Source: Apostichopus parvimensis
Taxonomy: Eukaryota; Echinodermata; Holothuroidea; Aspidochirotida; Stichopodidae
DNA: 22,042 nucleotides
NCBI GenBank assembly: GCA_000934455.1
Contig: KN884671.1
Coordinates: forward strand, 1-22,042
Direction: 5' to 3'
Within the stretch, counting starts at the first letter, position 1, and the number at the start of each line of letters is the position of its first letter. Position numbers and translations under genes: made by a program. Shown here piece after piece: positions 9,044 to 18,684 of the stretch. Below the pieces are notes generated by a model. The model was given only the letters and a program-made list of their open reading frames with translations, searched no databases and had not been told where the DNA came from.

Positions 9044-9498
9044 ATGACAAGGCATTGTGTTGTTGGAGGTTGTAGCAATGTAAGTTTTGATAGAATAAGC
9101 CTTCATCAGTGACCAAAGGATGTATAAACTCAACGTCTTTGGACCCGTTTCGTGCAGCTCACCAGGGCTGACTTCAAAGGGCCATCAAATTACAGTGTTG
9201 TTTGTAACGAACATTTTGATGATCAATGCTTTTCCCAATTCGATCGTTATAAACGAGATTTAAGTGGTGGGAGACTAAGACTGCCACTTATACCCGGATC
9301 AGTACCCACAATAAAGGTGCCAGAGAGTGTCGTGAGTGGAACTGCAAGTAGCCCTGTACCAGAAGATAAGTAAGCCCTAACTTGGTTAGGCCTAACGTTA
9401 CTGAAACTTGCATAGGAACAAGTACAACTCCAACTTCAAGAAAGCATGCTATTCAAAGAAGCCAAGACTTTCTTCAGAGCGCCGTGCTAGAAAAAGGG
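9044..9498 (+). pseudogene. THAP-domain transposase N-terminus, broken by two stops
   Basis: From the ATG at 9044 the frame reads MTRHCVVGGCSN, giving the first two zinc ligands (C5, C10) of a C2CH THAP finger. The second pair lies in VVCNEHF, and the domain closes with a PGSVPTIKVP (AVPT-like) box near 9286-9318. An invariant-type Trp is in RLWTRF. Two in-frame stops interrupt the first exon: TGA at 9110-9112, where HxFPKD-type families have Phe, and TAA at 9125-9127. A further TAA at 9371 is avoided if a 46-bp intron (9370-9415, GTAAGC...CATAG, with a TTACTGA branch-like site) is removed. The frame then continues NKYNSNFKKACYSKKPRL and a basic RRARKR to a possible donor at 9499. THAP domains bind specific DNA; here it is presumably transposon-end recognition. 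I see no clear catalytic domain downstream. Confidence 0.8.
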
Positions 9499-9499
9499 G

Positions 9500-10519
9500 T
9501 AGGCCTACGTGTGTTGTGGTCAAACGACTCATACTCTTAATCTTTCATTTACCCTCTGTTGAATTATAAAAAAACGATCTAGGCATAGGGGCCTACAATT
9601 TAAAACTACATTCAATCAAAAACTGTTGAGGAATGCCATATTCAGTCTGAAGTATGTATAGGCTACCAAAAAGTACAATCAGGAATGTACTAAACAGTGC
9701 CTGCAAGTGTCTATGAATGTCCGCAGGGATATACCACTTATTAATCAGGAAATGTTGGTGTCTGCCCCTAATCTGGCGCTCCCACAACCACTGAAGGAGG
9801 GGTAAGAGGGCGGCTGCAGCCAATTCCTGCTGCAGCCCCCTGATTGAGCTTGAAGTGAAAAGTAAGACCAGTTGCGCAAGATTGATTGATACAGTCAGGC
9901 CTTAAATATCATGAAAAGCCCCCCAGAAAAAGGCCGAATAAATTTGGGGGCTGTGAAATTGTGAAGCAGTTAGCTAGATCTAAAATATCCATGAAATACT
10001 GCAACCTTCGACCACATGTTAGCCTAACAACCACACTAAGTCAATGTAAAATGTAGCCTAACCATCGGTTTGCCAAAAAAAATGCGTAGCTTTGTTTAGA
10101 ACTTTCAATTTGCTGGAAATCGACAGTTGTTTGGAAGGTATGTGCTATGTCTTAAAGAGAGAATGTTGTATTTTACGTACACCGTTGCTGTGGCGATGGA
10201 TTGAAGGTTTTAACTTCGATTACTTTTCAGCGGTATAATGGTTTCGTATTTGGTGGTGAGTGATTTTATCCACACACGAAAAAATACATCTGCTTGCTCA
10301 GGCTGCACATAATTATGCCTTTCGTTCTCATCTGCAAGCGGCTCAAATTGGTAAGGTTCTGCACCCCCTTTCACTTTTTATGTTATTTTCATTGTAACTC
10401 GAACTCGAAAAAGACAAATTCAACACAGAAGAAGTTGATGAATTGTCACTAACGGACACCATTGTGTATACAAATTGTGTGTAACACGACTTCCGCATTT
10501 GGTTCATGACCATCGTAGC
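9500..10519. other. Interior of the THAP element, no protein recognised
   Basis: The expected Kolobok catalytic region is not readable on either strand. Minus-strand ORFs at 9593-9823 and 10343-10546 have no domain I recognise and are probably chance. An acceptor-like ACTTTTCAG precedes 10231, but no extended frame follows. Confidence 0.55.
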
Positions 10520-10534
10520 TTCACGATATGACGT
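10520..10534 (-). repeat. Right subterminal inverted repeat
   Basis: TTCACGATATGACGT is the reverse complement of 8909-8923. It supports the two ends belonging to one element. Confidence 0.7.
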
Positions 10535-10717
10535 AGCAGAACACATGTGACGTCATCAAGTGCGTGACAGTTTTTTCTTAGAGCGTGGTAAAAAGTACGA
10601 ACTTTAAAGCTCATTTTTGTGGCGAGGTCAATTATTTTCCAGAGATTTTAAAGTGAAATATTGAAAAAGTGCATACAATATACCCATTTTTTCATCTAAC
10701 TCAAATATTTTGGATGG

Positions 10718-10732
10718 CATGGCAGGACCACT
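10718..10732 (-). repeat. Right terminal inverted repeat of the THAP element
   Basis: CATGGCAGGACCACT is followed by TTAA at 10733-10736. It matches the left repeat at 15 of 15 positions. Confidence 0.88.
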
Positions 10733-10804
10733 TTAAGGGGCCAGTCACTGAAGTCTGTGTCAAAAAGCTATTCCTTCCTGAAAATAATTTTACTCCTCCG
10801 TTGA

Positions 10805-10823
10805 AGGGCAGGTCCAAGCTATT
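10805..10823 (+). repeat. Left terminal inverted repeat of the motif-rich element
   Basis: AGGGCAGGTCCAAGCTATT is exactly the reverse complement of 12898-12916. The first base may belong to the target duplication. Confidence 0.88.
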
Positions 10824-10973
10824 GTATCCCTAGAAGCCAAATTTCAAACCTTACTGAAGCACCCTAAATGTGGTGTCATGTTAAAGCTGAATTATTGAAG
10901 TTTCAGATTTTCATATTTTTTTTGCCTATTCGAACAATTACAGCCGGCTAATTTGCATAAATTCAAATTGCAG

Positions 10974-10989
10974 TGTGACGTACGGGACA
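10974..10989 (+). repeat. 16-bp motif, copy 1 (perfect)
   Basis: TGTGACGTACGGGACA lies within the context TTGCAG...TTTGG. That context resembles the one around the last copy at 12877-12892 read in reverse (TTGCAC...TTTCA), so the match extends to about 25 bp. Confidence 0.9.
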
Positions 10990-11137
10990 TTTGGAATCCT
11001 ATTTCCCTGCCAGCAATATGAACTAATTGAATATAAGTTATGTGGGACATGATACACCTTTCCTTCCAATAATTTTGACATATTATGTTTGGGGTTCATC
11101 AATTAAATATACTAATTAGCTAGTGTCCAAATACTGA

Positions 11138-11153
11138 TGTCCCGTACGTCACA
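11138..11153 (-). repeat. 16-bp motif, copy 2 (perfect, inverted)
   Basis: TGTCCCGTACGTCACA is the exact reverse complement of copy 1. It is the only inverted copy in the left half of the element. Confidence 0.9.
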
Positions 11154-11307
11154 ATTTTCAGCACTTTTTTACAAGTTTTGATATGGAGGAACAATTTTTT
11201 TTGGGGGGATATGCTATAAAGTTCTAATTAAGAACATTGCTCAACAAAATCCATCCCAAAATAATTAAAATAATATTCACTGCAAATCTAATTATCAAAT
11301 TTAAAAA

Positions 11308-11342
11308 TGTGACGTACAGGACAAAATGTGACGTACGGGATA
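11308..11342 (+). repeat. 16-bp motif, copies 3 and 4 as a direct pair
   Basis: TGTGACGTACAGGACA at 11308-11323 and TGTGACGTACGGGATA at 11327-11342 each differ from the consensus by one base. Their starts are 19 bp apart, about two helical turns. Confidence 0.88.
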
Positions 11343-12293
11343 AAGTGTGGTGGAAACCATGTATTTATACATAATAAACATGCATGGGCTCCAATGGGGA
11401 CCTCTACTGGAAACTTTCCAATGCTTACAAATTTATTTTGTTGAAAGCTGGTAGTTGCAACTTATAATCCCTGCATGCCTGAAGAGCACATCATGGCACC
11501 AAATAAACTATTGACTGATGACCAGGTGTTGTTCAATAAACTATCGGGAAGTCAATTGTGTGTGTGTGTGGGATACAGAATCATCTACAATGCTATTCAA
11601 TATTGACATTGAATGAGGACGACTTCAAGAATGTAGAGTTTGCATTTCAACATTTTGTAGGCCTATTGTGAAGTGTGACTATCATGACTGTGCAACAATG
11701 TTCTTGTGTCCTGAACTTAGATAGTAGACATTGAGATTTTTAGTAACAAGTGTAGAGTTTCGCTCGCCCAAGTTTTGCAGAGGACAATCACTCATGAGTT
11801 TGTTCAATAACCAGTATTAGGTCTATAGAGTTTTCTTTGTTGTACTAGTTTCATAGATGGAATTACATGGACATTACTGTGGACATTTTGGTATGCTTTG
11901 AATGGGATGGATCATATTTCAAGTTGATCGAGGGTCAATAGTGGGGAGTATGATACAGTGTTGTACAGTATATAGCAAAACAGTTTTGCACCAAAACTTT
12001 GTATCTTGAATCATTTGTGGTCTAACAAAGCTAGAATTGATGTTATGAGTATTTGATGTATGTGTAGAGTAGATTAATTCTTTACGCATTCCATGTTTTA
12101 TGTAGTGGAATGATCTCACAAGTACAGTCACTGCTCTTTTCCGTATCCCAGAAAGAAGGAAATATGGCATGAAATTACCAATGACATTGTTCTGGCATAT
12201 CCAAATTAATGTTTTTATGTAGAAATCAGCTTGTTATGGTATATTCAGGAATAAAAATATGAGTTTTCATAGTCAATTTGTATATGGACAAAT

Positions 12294-12325
12294 TGTCCTG
12301 TACGTCACATGTCCCATATGTCACA
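12294..12325 (-). repeat. 16-bp motif, copies 5 and 6 as a tandem pair
   Basis: TGTCCTGTACGTCACA at 12294-12309 has one change and TGTCCCATATGTCACA at 12310-12325 has two. They abut exactly and share the orientation of the other right-half copies. They lie at the end of the first duplication unit. Confidence 0.85.
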
Positions 12326-12507
12326 GGTCACTGCTCACAAGTCACTGCTCTTTTCCGTATCCCAGAAAGAAGGAAATATGGCATGAAATTACCAATGACA
12401 TTGTTCTGGCATATCCAAATTAATGTTTTTATGTAGAAATCAGCTTGTTATGGTATATTCAGGAATAAAAATATGAGTTTTCATAGTCAATTTGTATATG
12501 GACAAAT

Positions 12508-12541
12508 TGTCCCGTACGTCACATATGTCCCATACGTCACA
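12508..12541 (-). repeat. 16-bp motif, copies 7 and 8 as a tandem pair
   Basis: TGTCCCGTACGTCACA at 12508-12523 is perfect and TGTCCCATACGTCACA at 12526-12541 has one change. They are the equivalents of copies 5 and 6 in the second duplication unit. Confidence 0.88.
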
Positions 12542-12707
12542 GGACAATTTTCATTTGTGTAATCACTGTACTGGAATGGCTTCATATTTTTTTCTAAAAT
12601 GTTACAGCTTAGCCCTTGGAAGGTTAGGCTATTCACTTGATCACTGCCCTCCTAATTTCAGAGGGATTTCAGCTTTGCTCTTTAGTAAAAAAAACACAAA
12701 ATTCTCT

Positions 12708-12723
12708 GGTCCCGTACGTCACA
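12708..12723 (-). repeat. 16-bp motif, copy 9
   Basis: GGTCCCGTACGTCACA differs from the inverted consensus only at the first base. Confidence 0.85.
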
Positions 12724-12876
12724 CTGTACATTAATTAAGATGGGACCTAATTAAAGCAAGTGTAGGAAATCTTCATGAGTTTGTAATAAAGTAGCAGCAA
12801 TAAAAAATATGAAAACCTGAAAAAGTTTCTGGAAAATAGATTTTTTTAACTTTTAGACCCATTTAAGTCTCTGAAA

Positions 12877-12892
12877 TGTCCCGTACGTCACA
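12877..12892 (-). repeat. 16-bp motif, copy 10 (perfect), next to the right end
   Basis: TGTCCCGTACGTCACA ends 5 bp before the right terminal inverted repeat at 12898. Its position beside the end is what would be expected of a transposase-recognition site. Confidence 0.9.
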
Positions 12893-12897
12893 GTGCA

Positions 12898-12916
12898 AAT
12901 AGCTTGGACCTGCCCT
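12898..12916 (-). repeat. Right terminal inverted repeat of the motif-rich element
   Basis: AATAGCTTGGACCTGCCCT is the exact reverse complement of 10805-10823. TGAA (12916-12919) matches the bases at the left boundary. Confidence 0.88.
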
Positions 12917-12919
12917 GAA

Positions 12920-15160
12920 AAGCTATGAATGTATGCTCCTGCCTGTTTTAGCACAGTTCTTTTGAGTCATCAAATAGCTGGAAATTTATTGTTGTTCTGC
13001 TGGCTGACTGGTCTAATTTGTCAGTGATACACAAGTTTGCTGACACTTTAGAGGTACTCTCGTACAGCAACAAGGTTTGACCATATCAACAGCTTTTAAT
13101 AAATATCATAATATACAATTTTTAATGAAGAGTCTATTGTCAAGCTTTTTAGGGTAAGTACCCCTCAAACAATCATGCATGAGTTTCATCAGTTAACTAG
13201 TCATGCAAATCATTATGAGGGACATAAATTTCACTGTATCATGGTGTCATTCTCTCCATGTTTACATGCCTTGGAAAGCTGATCAATACTATGTATGGAC
13301 AGACCATATGACACCATTACATGTTTTGTGATGAAAAGTCCAAACCTTACAATATGTCCATATAGACACATAATAGGCTGATCACAAACTATAAACAGTA
13401 ACAGCAATGTTAATTGTGGCAAGTAATAAGCAAAGATCCTTGTATTCAATCAGTACAAAAGTAGTATATTCAAATATTCCATACACAAAAAAAAGCTTGC
13501 TGCAGACTAAAAATCTTTTCTAATCATCAAGAAATTGGCTGTTGACTGCCTAATAATCTCAGTTTGCAATATGAATGTACTGAAATATGTGCATTTATTA
13601 CTGTGCAACTTCAAAAACTTTTCAATTATTATGTTTTATAAAACGTAGTACTTGGGGTTTGTCCAAAATTAGATCATCTTAGCTCATATCACATAAATAC
13701 TTCATTGTTTAACAATTAGTCTAATAGGAGACTCCATACTTGAGTGTGATATTACCAAAGTATGACTAATGTTGAATTTCCAGGCACTATTCATCTTACA
13801 TGAACTTATTCATCTTGGGCCATCTGATAAGTGTTAAAAAGCATCCCTGGACACATTCATAATAAGTTGCTGTTCTTGCAACAATTGAGAATTTTGTATT
13901 GAAAGTAACAAAGCTTGTTTGATAAAGAAGTTGAAAATAGGAAAAAAAACTTTGAAATAAATCATAGATGATTAGAATATAAACCACCACCCAACACCTC
14001 TCCTGAGCATTCAGTGTTTGTCTATAAAGTTGTTGACATATGACATCAATACCATGCTTTATTGACTGTTCCTATGTTCTTTTACTATGGTATAAATTTA
14101 AAAGGATTGTCTGGTGGCCCAAAGAAGTTACCTTAAAAAATGATAAATAATTTTCCAAACATGTTGTCAAAGTATGAGAACGCTAATGTTGCGATTGACA
14201 GAGAAACAATTTTTTAATCGTTAAGGATGGACATTTCTAATATGATTTGAACAGTACAGAACGTGACGTTATCTACGCTAATGCAGATTGCGACATAACC
14301 CACGCTCCGTACAGTACCTACAGTAATGACAACCAAAACCGCGTTTGTATACAGATTAATTTCTTCCTTAATTTTGTTTGAAAATTTCTTATAAATTAGA
14401 CATGTTTTCAAAAACTCCTTAAGCCACCATATATGTAGTAGATCGGTGGTTTTGTGTAACACAAGATAAGTTTTAACAGCAGACTCTTTGTTGTTTATAC
14501 ATCGCGCTATGCAGCTCCAACGCGAAGAATGTTGGCATGTAGGCTACTCTAACGTTTACAATCGGACAGTTCTGCGAAGCTTAAGCTTCTCGGTACTACA
14601 TTCTGCTCTGACATCGATTCCGCCAAGTTTCATCTTTCGGTGTTCCTAATACTTTTCAAGTTTCCTTTTACTGTAAATTTGATCCGTGAATTTTATGTCA
14701 GCGATTTTGAAGAACAGTTTATGAACTGTGGTTGAGTGTGAGAGTATATTATGTGCAACGCTATACATAAACCAACTGGACATGGTACAGTAGCTAGGCT
14801 ATAAACGTTTGCGATATGTACGTTAGATATAATAGGCAATCACCTGTGCATGTACATGTGAGAGTGTATTTGCTGCGGAAATGGGAGTGCTAACTTCAAG
14901 TTGCCTGTTTTGCCTATTTGCCTGAACTACGTCAATCACCATATTGATGCTTTCGAACAAACAGTACTTTTGGTGAGAAACTGGTGAATATGAAAACCAG
15001 ACAAGAAGAAACCGTCGAATGGGGACAATTTTTACATGGTTAGAAAGAGAAAAATAATAACTACAACTACAAGGACAATGTATCAAAATCTTCCACCAGA
15101 CAATTCGTCTAGCAGATTTACTGATGACTATTGACTTTTTTTTGTTTCTTCTTGTTACAG
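12920..15160. other. Intronic stretch before EGF exon 2, nothing recognised
   Basis: No exon, transposon protein or tandem array is apparent. Short ORFs on the minus strand (for example 14214-14462 and 14823-15224) show no domain, and the latter runs antisense through an EGF exon, so I treat them as chance. The final 25 bp is a T-rich acceptor tract. Confidence 0.55.
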
Positions 15161-15313
15161 ATATTAATGAGTGTCTGACACCACAAAGTACTGAATGTGA
15201 TCTTACCAAGTCAGATTGTTTCAACCTCGATGGTGGTTATGTTTGTATGTGCAAGTCTGGTTTTATAGGAATGCAACAATATCCATCTCCTGTACAGCAG
15301 TCACCCTGCCAAG
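15161..15313 (+). CDS. Exon encoding a calcium-binding EGF-like domain (second)
   Basis: The exon is 153 bp, 51 codons, with a strong acceptor (TTTCTTCTTGTTACAG) and a donor GTCAGA that is a weaker match to GTRAGT. Phases are 1 and 1, so it joins the first exon: the terminal G plus AT restores Asp, giving DINEC. The peptide begins INECLTPQSTECDLTK, carries six cysteines, and has the CFNLDGGYVCMC core with Asn and an aromatic residue typical of calcium binding. The last inter-cysteine loop (GMQQYPSPVQQSPC) is longer than in the best-known fibrillin repeats but similar in length to the first and third domains here. This suggests the three arose by duplication within the gene. Confidence 0.9.
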
Positions 15314-18300
15314 GTCAGAAGTTCATTGTTCTGGTAGATTAGAACAACTCATATACTAGCTGATTGCCTTTAATTGCCAGCAATATGTGATTAATAATAG
15401 ATTATCAAGTGGTGCCAATCTTTGTTGAAACAGCAACACATAGGTAGGTCAAGGAAGTTTAAGCCTTGTTAAAGTTATAAGAAATGTGCAAGATTAATGC
15501 ATTTGTGATAGAATATCAACTGCACAAGATTATCCCAAACACATTTCTGTTTTGTATAGACAACTACCATTTCATTGCTTTGAAATTCCCTTCCATGTAT
15601 ACATTGTGTTAGGACCTTCCTCTCTCCTATCTCCCAACATGGTCATTATTTCGCCCACACAAAAATGGTATACTAAACTTTGAACAATGAATTTCCATTG
15701 TAGTTTCTCTACAAATAAGCTGTGTATATTCTATATGTCATTCAAACTTTACACAGTATAACATGTATTCGGTTGGTCAGAAATGTGCACGCTTGACTGA
15801 ACAATTTACTGTGCTAATGTGACTGTGATACTGCTAGCCGGTAAGTGACTGACAGAGTCCTTACCTGACAGTAAAGTCTTGATTTGACCATGGAGCTACA
15901 ATGGTCTAGACTGCACTGTGTTCTTTAAAAATATGATATTTGAAAGTGACAATCCCACACAGCATGAAATCATAGCAAGTGGCAAAGTTTCTTGTCAGTG
16001 GGCAGCTAGGAATTACTCTTAAAACTAAGTTGTCTTTGTTCGGATATTATTAAAGGTTCTATCTTTTCAATTTTGTTGTAATTGTATTCACTCTTGTAAT
16101 TAATGCTCTGTGCATTAAAGTATATGCCTTCCTCCTGCAATACTTGGCAATATCTGTCTTAAGAGATGCACTGAGCATAAAGGACATCAGTGGAATTTAA
16201 ATTCTGGAACATTGAGGCTCTAGCATTATAACTCAAGTGTCTTTTTCAATTATTAGAAAAAATTGATTAGAGAATTAAACGAATGTTGTTATAATACACA
16301 TGAGTTTGCATTTTCATTTAACCTATACATAACATTTACAACTGTTCCATTGATCAGCTTACGTGGCAAATGAAATGAAAGAGATGGTTATGCTTTAACA
16401 TTTCAATCAGAAATTCTTCCATAGGATCCTTTCCAAAGAAAAAATTACCTATGTAGTCTTAATAAGGTTGCAGATGGAAATTAATAAGCTTTTCAACAGA
16501 GTTAAATGGTATGAATATCATCTGACATTAAATATTGATAATATTGCAATAAGGGGATTTTGTACACTTGACTTGTCTGAACAATGTTTCAATTGTATGT
16601 TGGTTTAGTACTTTATCATCTTAATTTCTGATTATTAAAATCTTTGTCTGACAATTATTTTGTTCGTGTTCCTTAATATTTTATTACTGTTACAGTGCAA
16701 TATAAATGACAAAATAGCAGAAATAGATTATAATAAAATTGTAATAAACTTTCCTGTACGTATACATGTACAATTTTTGCTCATTGTGAACACAGTTTAA
16801 TAGTTTAGAAGCATTTACCTGCTGCTTGTTCATGCACTTATGAAAAAACTGACACATTTGTGCAACTTGTTGGTAGATGCATGTATGCACCTTAAGTAGC
16901 AAATGCCTACAGTAGAGCTGTATGTTTGACAAGTTGATAAATTTTGTCAAGATGTCATGCTATTGTATAAACTTGCCATTGACTGATCTTGAATTATTCT
17001 GCTTTATATTTTATGCATGTACAATTGTTGAGCAAATGCAGCTGGTGAATGTGTGAGTTTAGGGAAAGAGCTTGATATGACTTTAAAACATTAATTTGAT
17101 GTAATTGACACTATTATAATTTAGACATAACCCTCACCATCACCGGTGTAGTGACAGAAAGCCACAAAGAGAATTTGAGGGGGGGGGGAGGGGGAAGGGG
17201 GGAGGCAGGAGGGAGGTGTATTGTTGGGATGAATATTAAATATAAAATTTACACCCAATTTGCAAATTCCCTTAAAATTCAACTTAAAACTCAGCATTCC
17301 ATATTGTTCAGGATCATGCTTTCAAATGATACAGCTACTTTCAAATTTCATAAAGTAAACATTTTCTGTCAATTGATGATTTACAGATTAATTTGACAAT
17401 TAATGAATTTGTATTTGAATAAAATTATAGTGATAAACTATAGAACACCAAAGGTGTAGGACTCATTCAATGATCTTTATTTTAGTGTAAGTTGACCAGA
17501 CATTCCTTAGTTCCGCACAGTATCTGGGCAAAAATTGTCCCTGGAAATGCCCTAGGATTTTATGTCATATATTTGCCCCAGCAATATCTCCAAATTTGTG
17601 AAAAGGGCCTGCATGATTCCAATTTGGCTGTTCGTGCATAGACACAACATGGGCAGAAGATGTGATTGTTTACAACTACAAACATACTGTCCATTCATGA
17701 CTCACTGTGACATAGGCACAGAGATCATTGACTAACTTCATAGGTTATATTTCACACTGAAAATATCTTTTTGAATTTGGTGATGATATGGGGAAACACC
17801 CAGTTACATTCAAGATTTTTGGCAATTTGTCTTTATATCTTGGACAAAATATTTTCTTTAGGATAACGTTTTCTGAACTTCAACACTTGTTTATCATCCA
17901 CTTAAACAATGAGATGTCCTCATAATTCCACTCTCCCTTGAACCATTGTGGCACAAACATTTATTCCCTCAACCCAGGATATTCCATGAGGACTGAGCCA
18001 TGTGCCACCAGACCCTGTCCACCAAATTTGAAGCTCAGAGTGCATGTAAGCTATGCTAGCTGAAAATGGACTTGATGTTAGAATTAAAACAATAACTTAA
18101 CTGGGATATATCCATCAAGTCTAAAAATGTAGTTAAATTTTCTGACATCAAAATAATGTCATAAACCGCAACCATTATGGTGACACACTATTCGGTTGCA
18201 CAACATTAATTTTTGATGTCAACATGGCCTGTGGAGGGGTGGGGGAGGGGTGTACATTAACATGTCCCAGGGTTTCCTGAAAACAAATACGGTCACCTAA

Positions 18301-18684
18301 TTTTGGTGTTATAGAACAACCTGCAAATAGCAACCAGTTTGCATCCTTGTTGACCTTAAATTTCTGAATATCCTACAGTACATGATCTCATACCCAAGAA
18401 TACTTTTGATTAATATGTACTGCCTGGCACATATTGTGATCAAAGTTAACCACAAATATTGACTGCATGTGTGATCTCCATAAGGAATTGGGCCAAATGT
18501 AATATAGTGGATAGATGACATAATAATGACAGTGGAAGGATGGGAATAAGAAAATTTGCAGCCAATTGTAAGAAGTAAGATGAATGTTAACCCAGCTGTC
18601 TCAGTTCAAAAACTTTTATATATGATCTGAAGTAGTCTAGTTCTACCACATAGGCTTTAACTGAATGGTTCTCTTTGGTTACAG
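15314..18684 (+). other. 3.4-kb intron of the EGF-domain gene
   Basis: It starts GTCAGA and ends TTTGGTTACAG. I see no further EGF exon. It contains G-rich tracts at about 17178-17216 and 18233-18252 that could form G-quadruplexes on the + strand, and otherwise unassigned AT-rich DNA. Acceptor-like ACTGTTACAG at 16686-16695 is not followed by a credible exon. Confidence 0.65.
17176..17217 (+). repeat. G-rich low-complexity tract
   Basis: Several G runs, one of about ten, are interspersed with single A and AGGCAGGA. It has G-quadruplex potential on the + strand, the transcribed gene's sense strand. Function is unknown. Confidence 0.8.

Larger units (their letters stand above)
8729..10736 (+). 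mobile_element. Kolobok-like DNA transposon remnant with THAP gene
   Basis: The termini are TTAA followed by AGTGGTCCTGCCATG at the left (8729-8747) and the exact reverse complement at the right (10718-10736). That is a 15-bp inverted repeat bounded by TTAA. A 15-bp subterminal inverted match also occurs (8909-8923 and 10520-10534). Between them lies a broken THAP zinc-finger gene. TTAA target duplications combined with a THAP domain are the known hallmark of Kolobok elements; piggyBac uses TTAA but has no THAP domain, and P elements have THAP but 8-bp duplications. The catalytic part of the transposase is not recognisable, so the 2.0-kb copy is either an internally deleted, non-autonomous derivative or too decayed to read. 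Confidence 0.8.
12127..12543 (+). repeat. Recent tandem duplication, 214-bp period
   Basis: The first copy begins at 12127 (GTCACTGCTCTTTTCC) and the second at 12341. I see no difference over roughly 172 bp until a T/C change inside the 16-bp motif (12299 against 12513). After that the copies diverge slightly by a 2-bp insertion and run on to about 12327 and 12543. The 13-bp link at 12328-12340 repeats part of the start of the unit. Confidence 0.9.
10806..12915. mobile_element. Non-autonomous DNA transposon with a repeated 16-bp motif
   Basis: The ends are an inverted repeat of at least 18 bp (GGGCAGGTCCAAGCTATT at 10806-10823, reverse complement at 12898-12915), or 19 bp if one outer A/T pair is included. 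TGAA flanks both sides (10802-10805 and 12916-12919), a possible 4-bp target duplication, but a shorter duplication is equally possible. The interior is non-coding. It carries ten copies of TGTGACGTACGGGACA or one- to two-base variants, and a roughly 200-bp tandem duplication. Its transposon superfamily cannot be set from the termini. Repeated short motifs within such elements are known as transposase-binding sites in several plant and animal DNA transposons; that role here is inference. Confidence 0.78.
5299..15160 (+). other. 9.9-kb intron of the EGF-domain gene
   Basis: The intron begins GTAAAC and ends in a strong pyrimidine tract, CTTCTTGTTACAG. It contains a palindrome, a LINE 3' fragment, a dispersed repeat, two DNA-transposon-like elements and unassigned sequence, each listed separately. 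I did not find another six-cysteine exon within it, although a short or non-EGF exon could be missed. Joining the exons on either side keeps the frame (phase 1 to phase 1). Confidence 0.75.

Noticed and set aside
9593-9823. 76-codon minus-strand ORF inside the THAP element
   Set aside because: No transposase or other motif is recognised, it lies on the strand opposite the THAP frame, and its length is consistent with chance.
8729-10736. Reading the THAP element as a P element or piggyBac
   Set aside because: P elements make 8-bp target duplications, and piggyBac transposases lack a THAP domain. TTAA ends with THAP fit Kolobok better.
12492-12734. 80-codon + strand ORF across the motif-rich element
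   Set aside because: It overlaps the tandem duplication and 16-bp motif copies, has no domain, and seems to be a chance frame.
14823-15224. 133-codon minus-strand ORF
   Set aside because: It runs antisense through the EGF exon and its acceptor, and shows no recognisable domain or splice context.
16686-16760. Acceptor-like ACTGTTACAG followed by an open frame
   Set aside because: There is no cysteine pattern and no convincing donor, and the sequence is simple and AT-rich.
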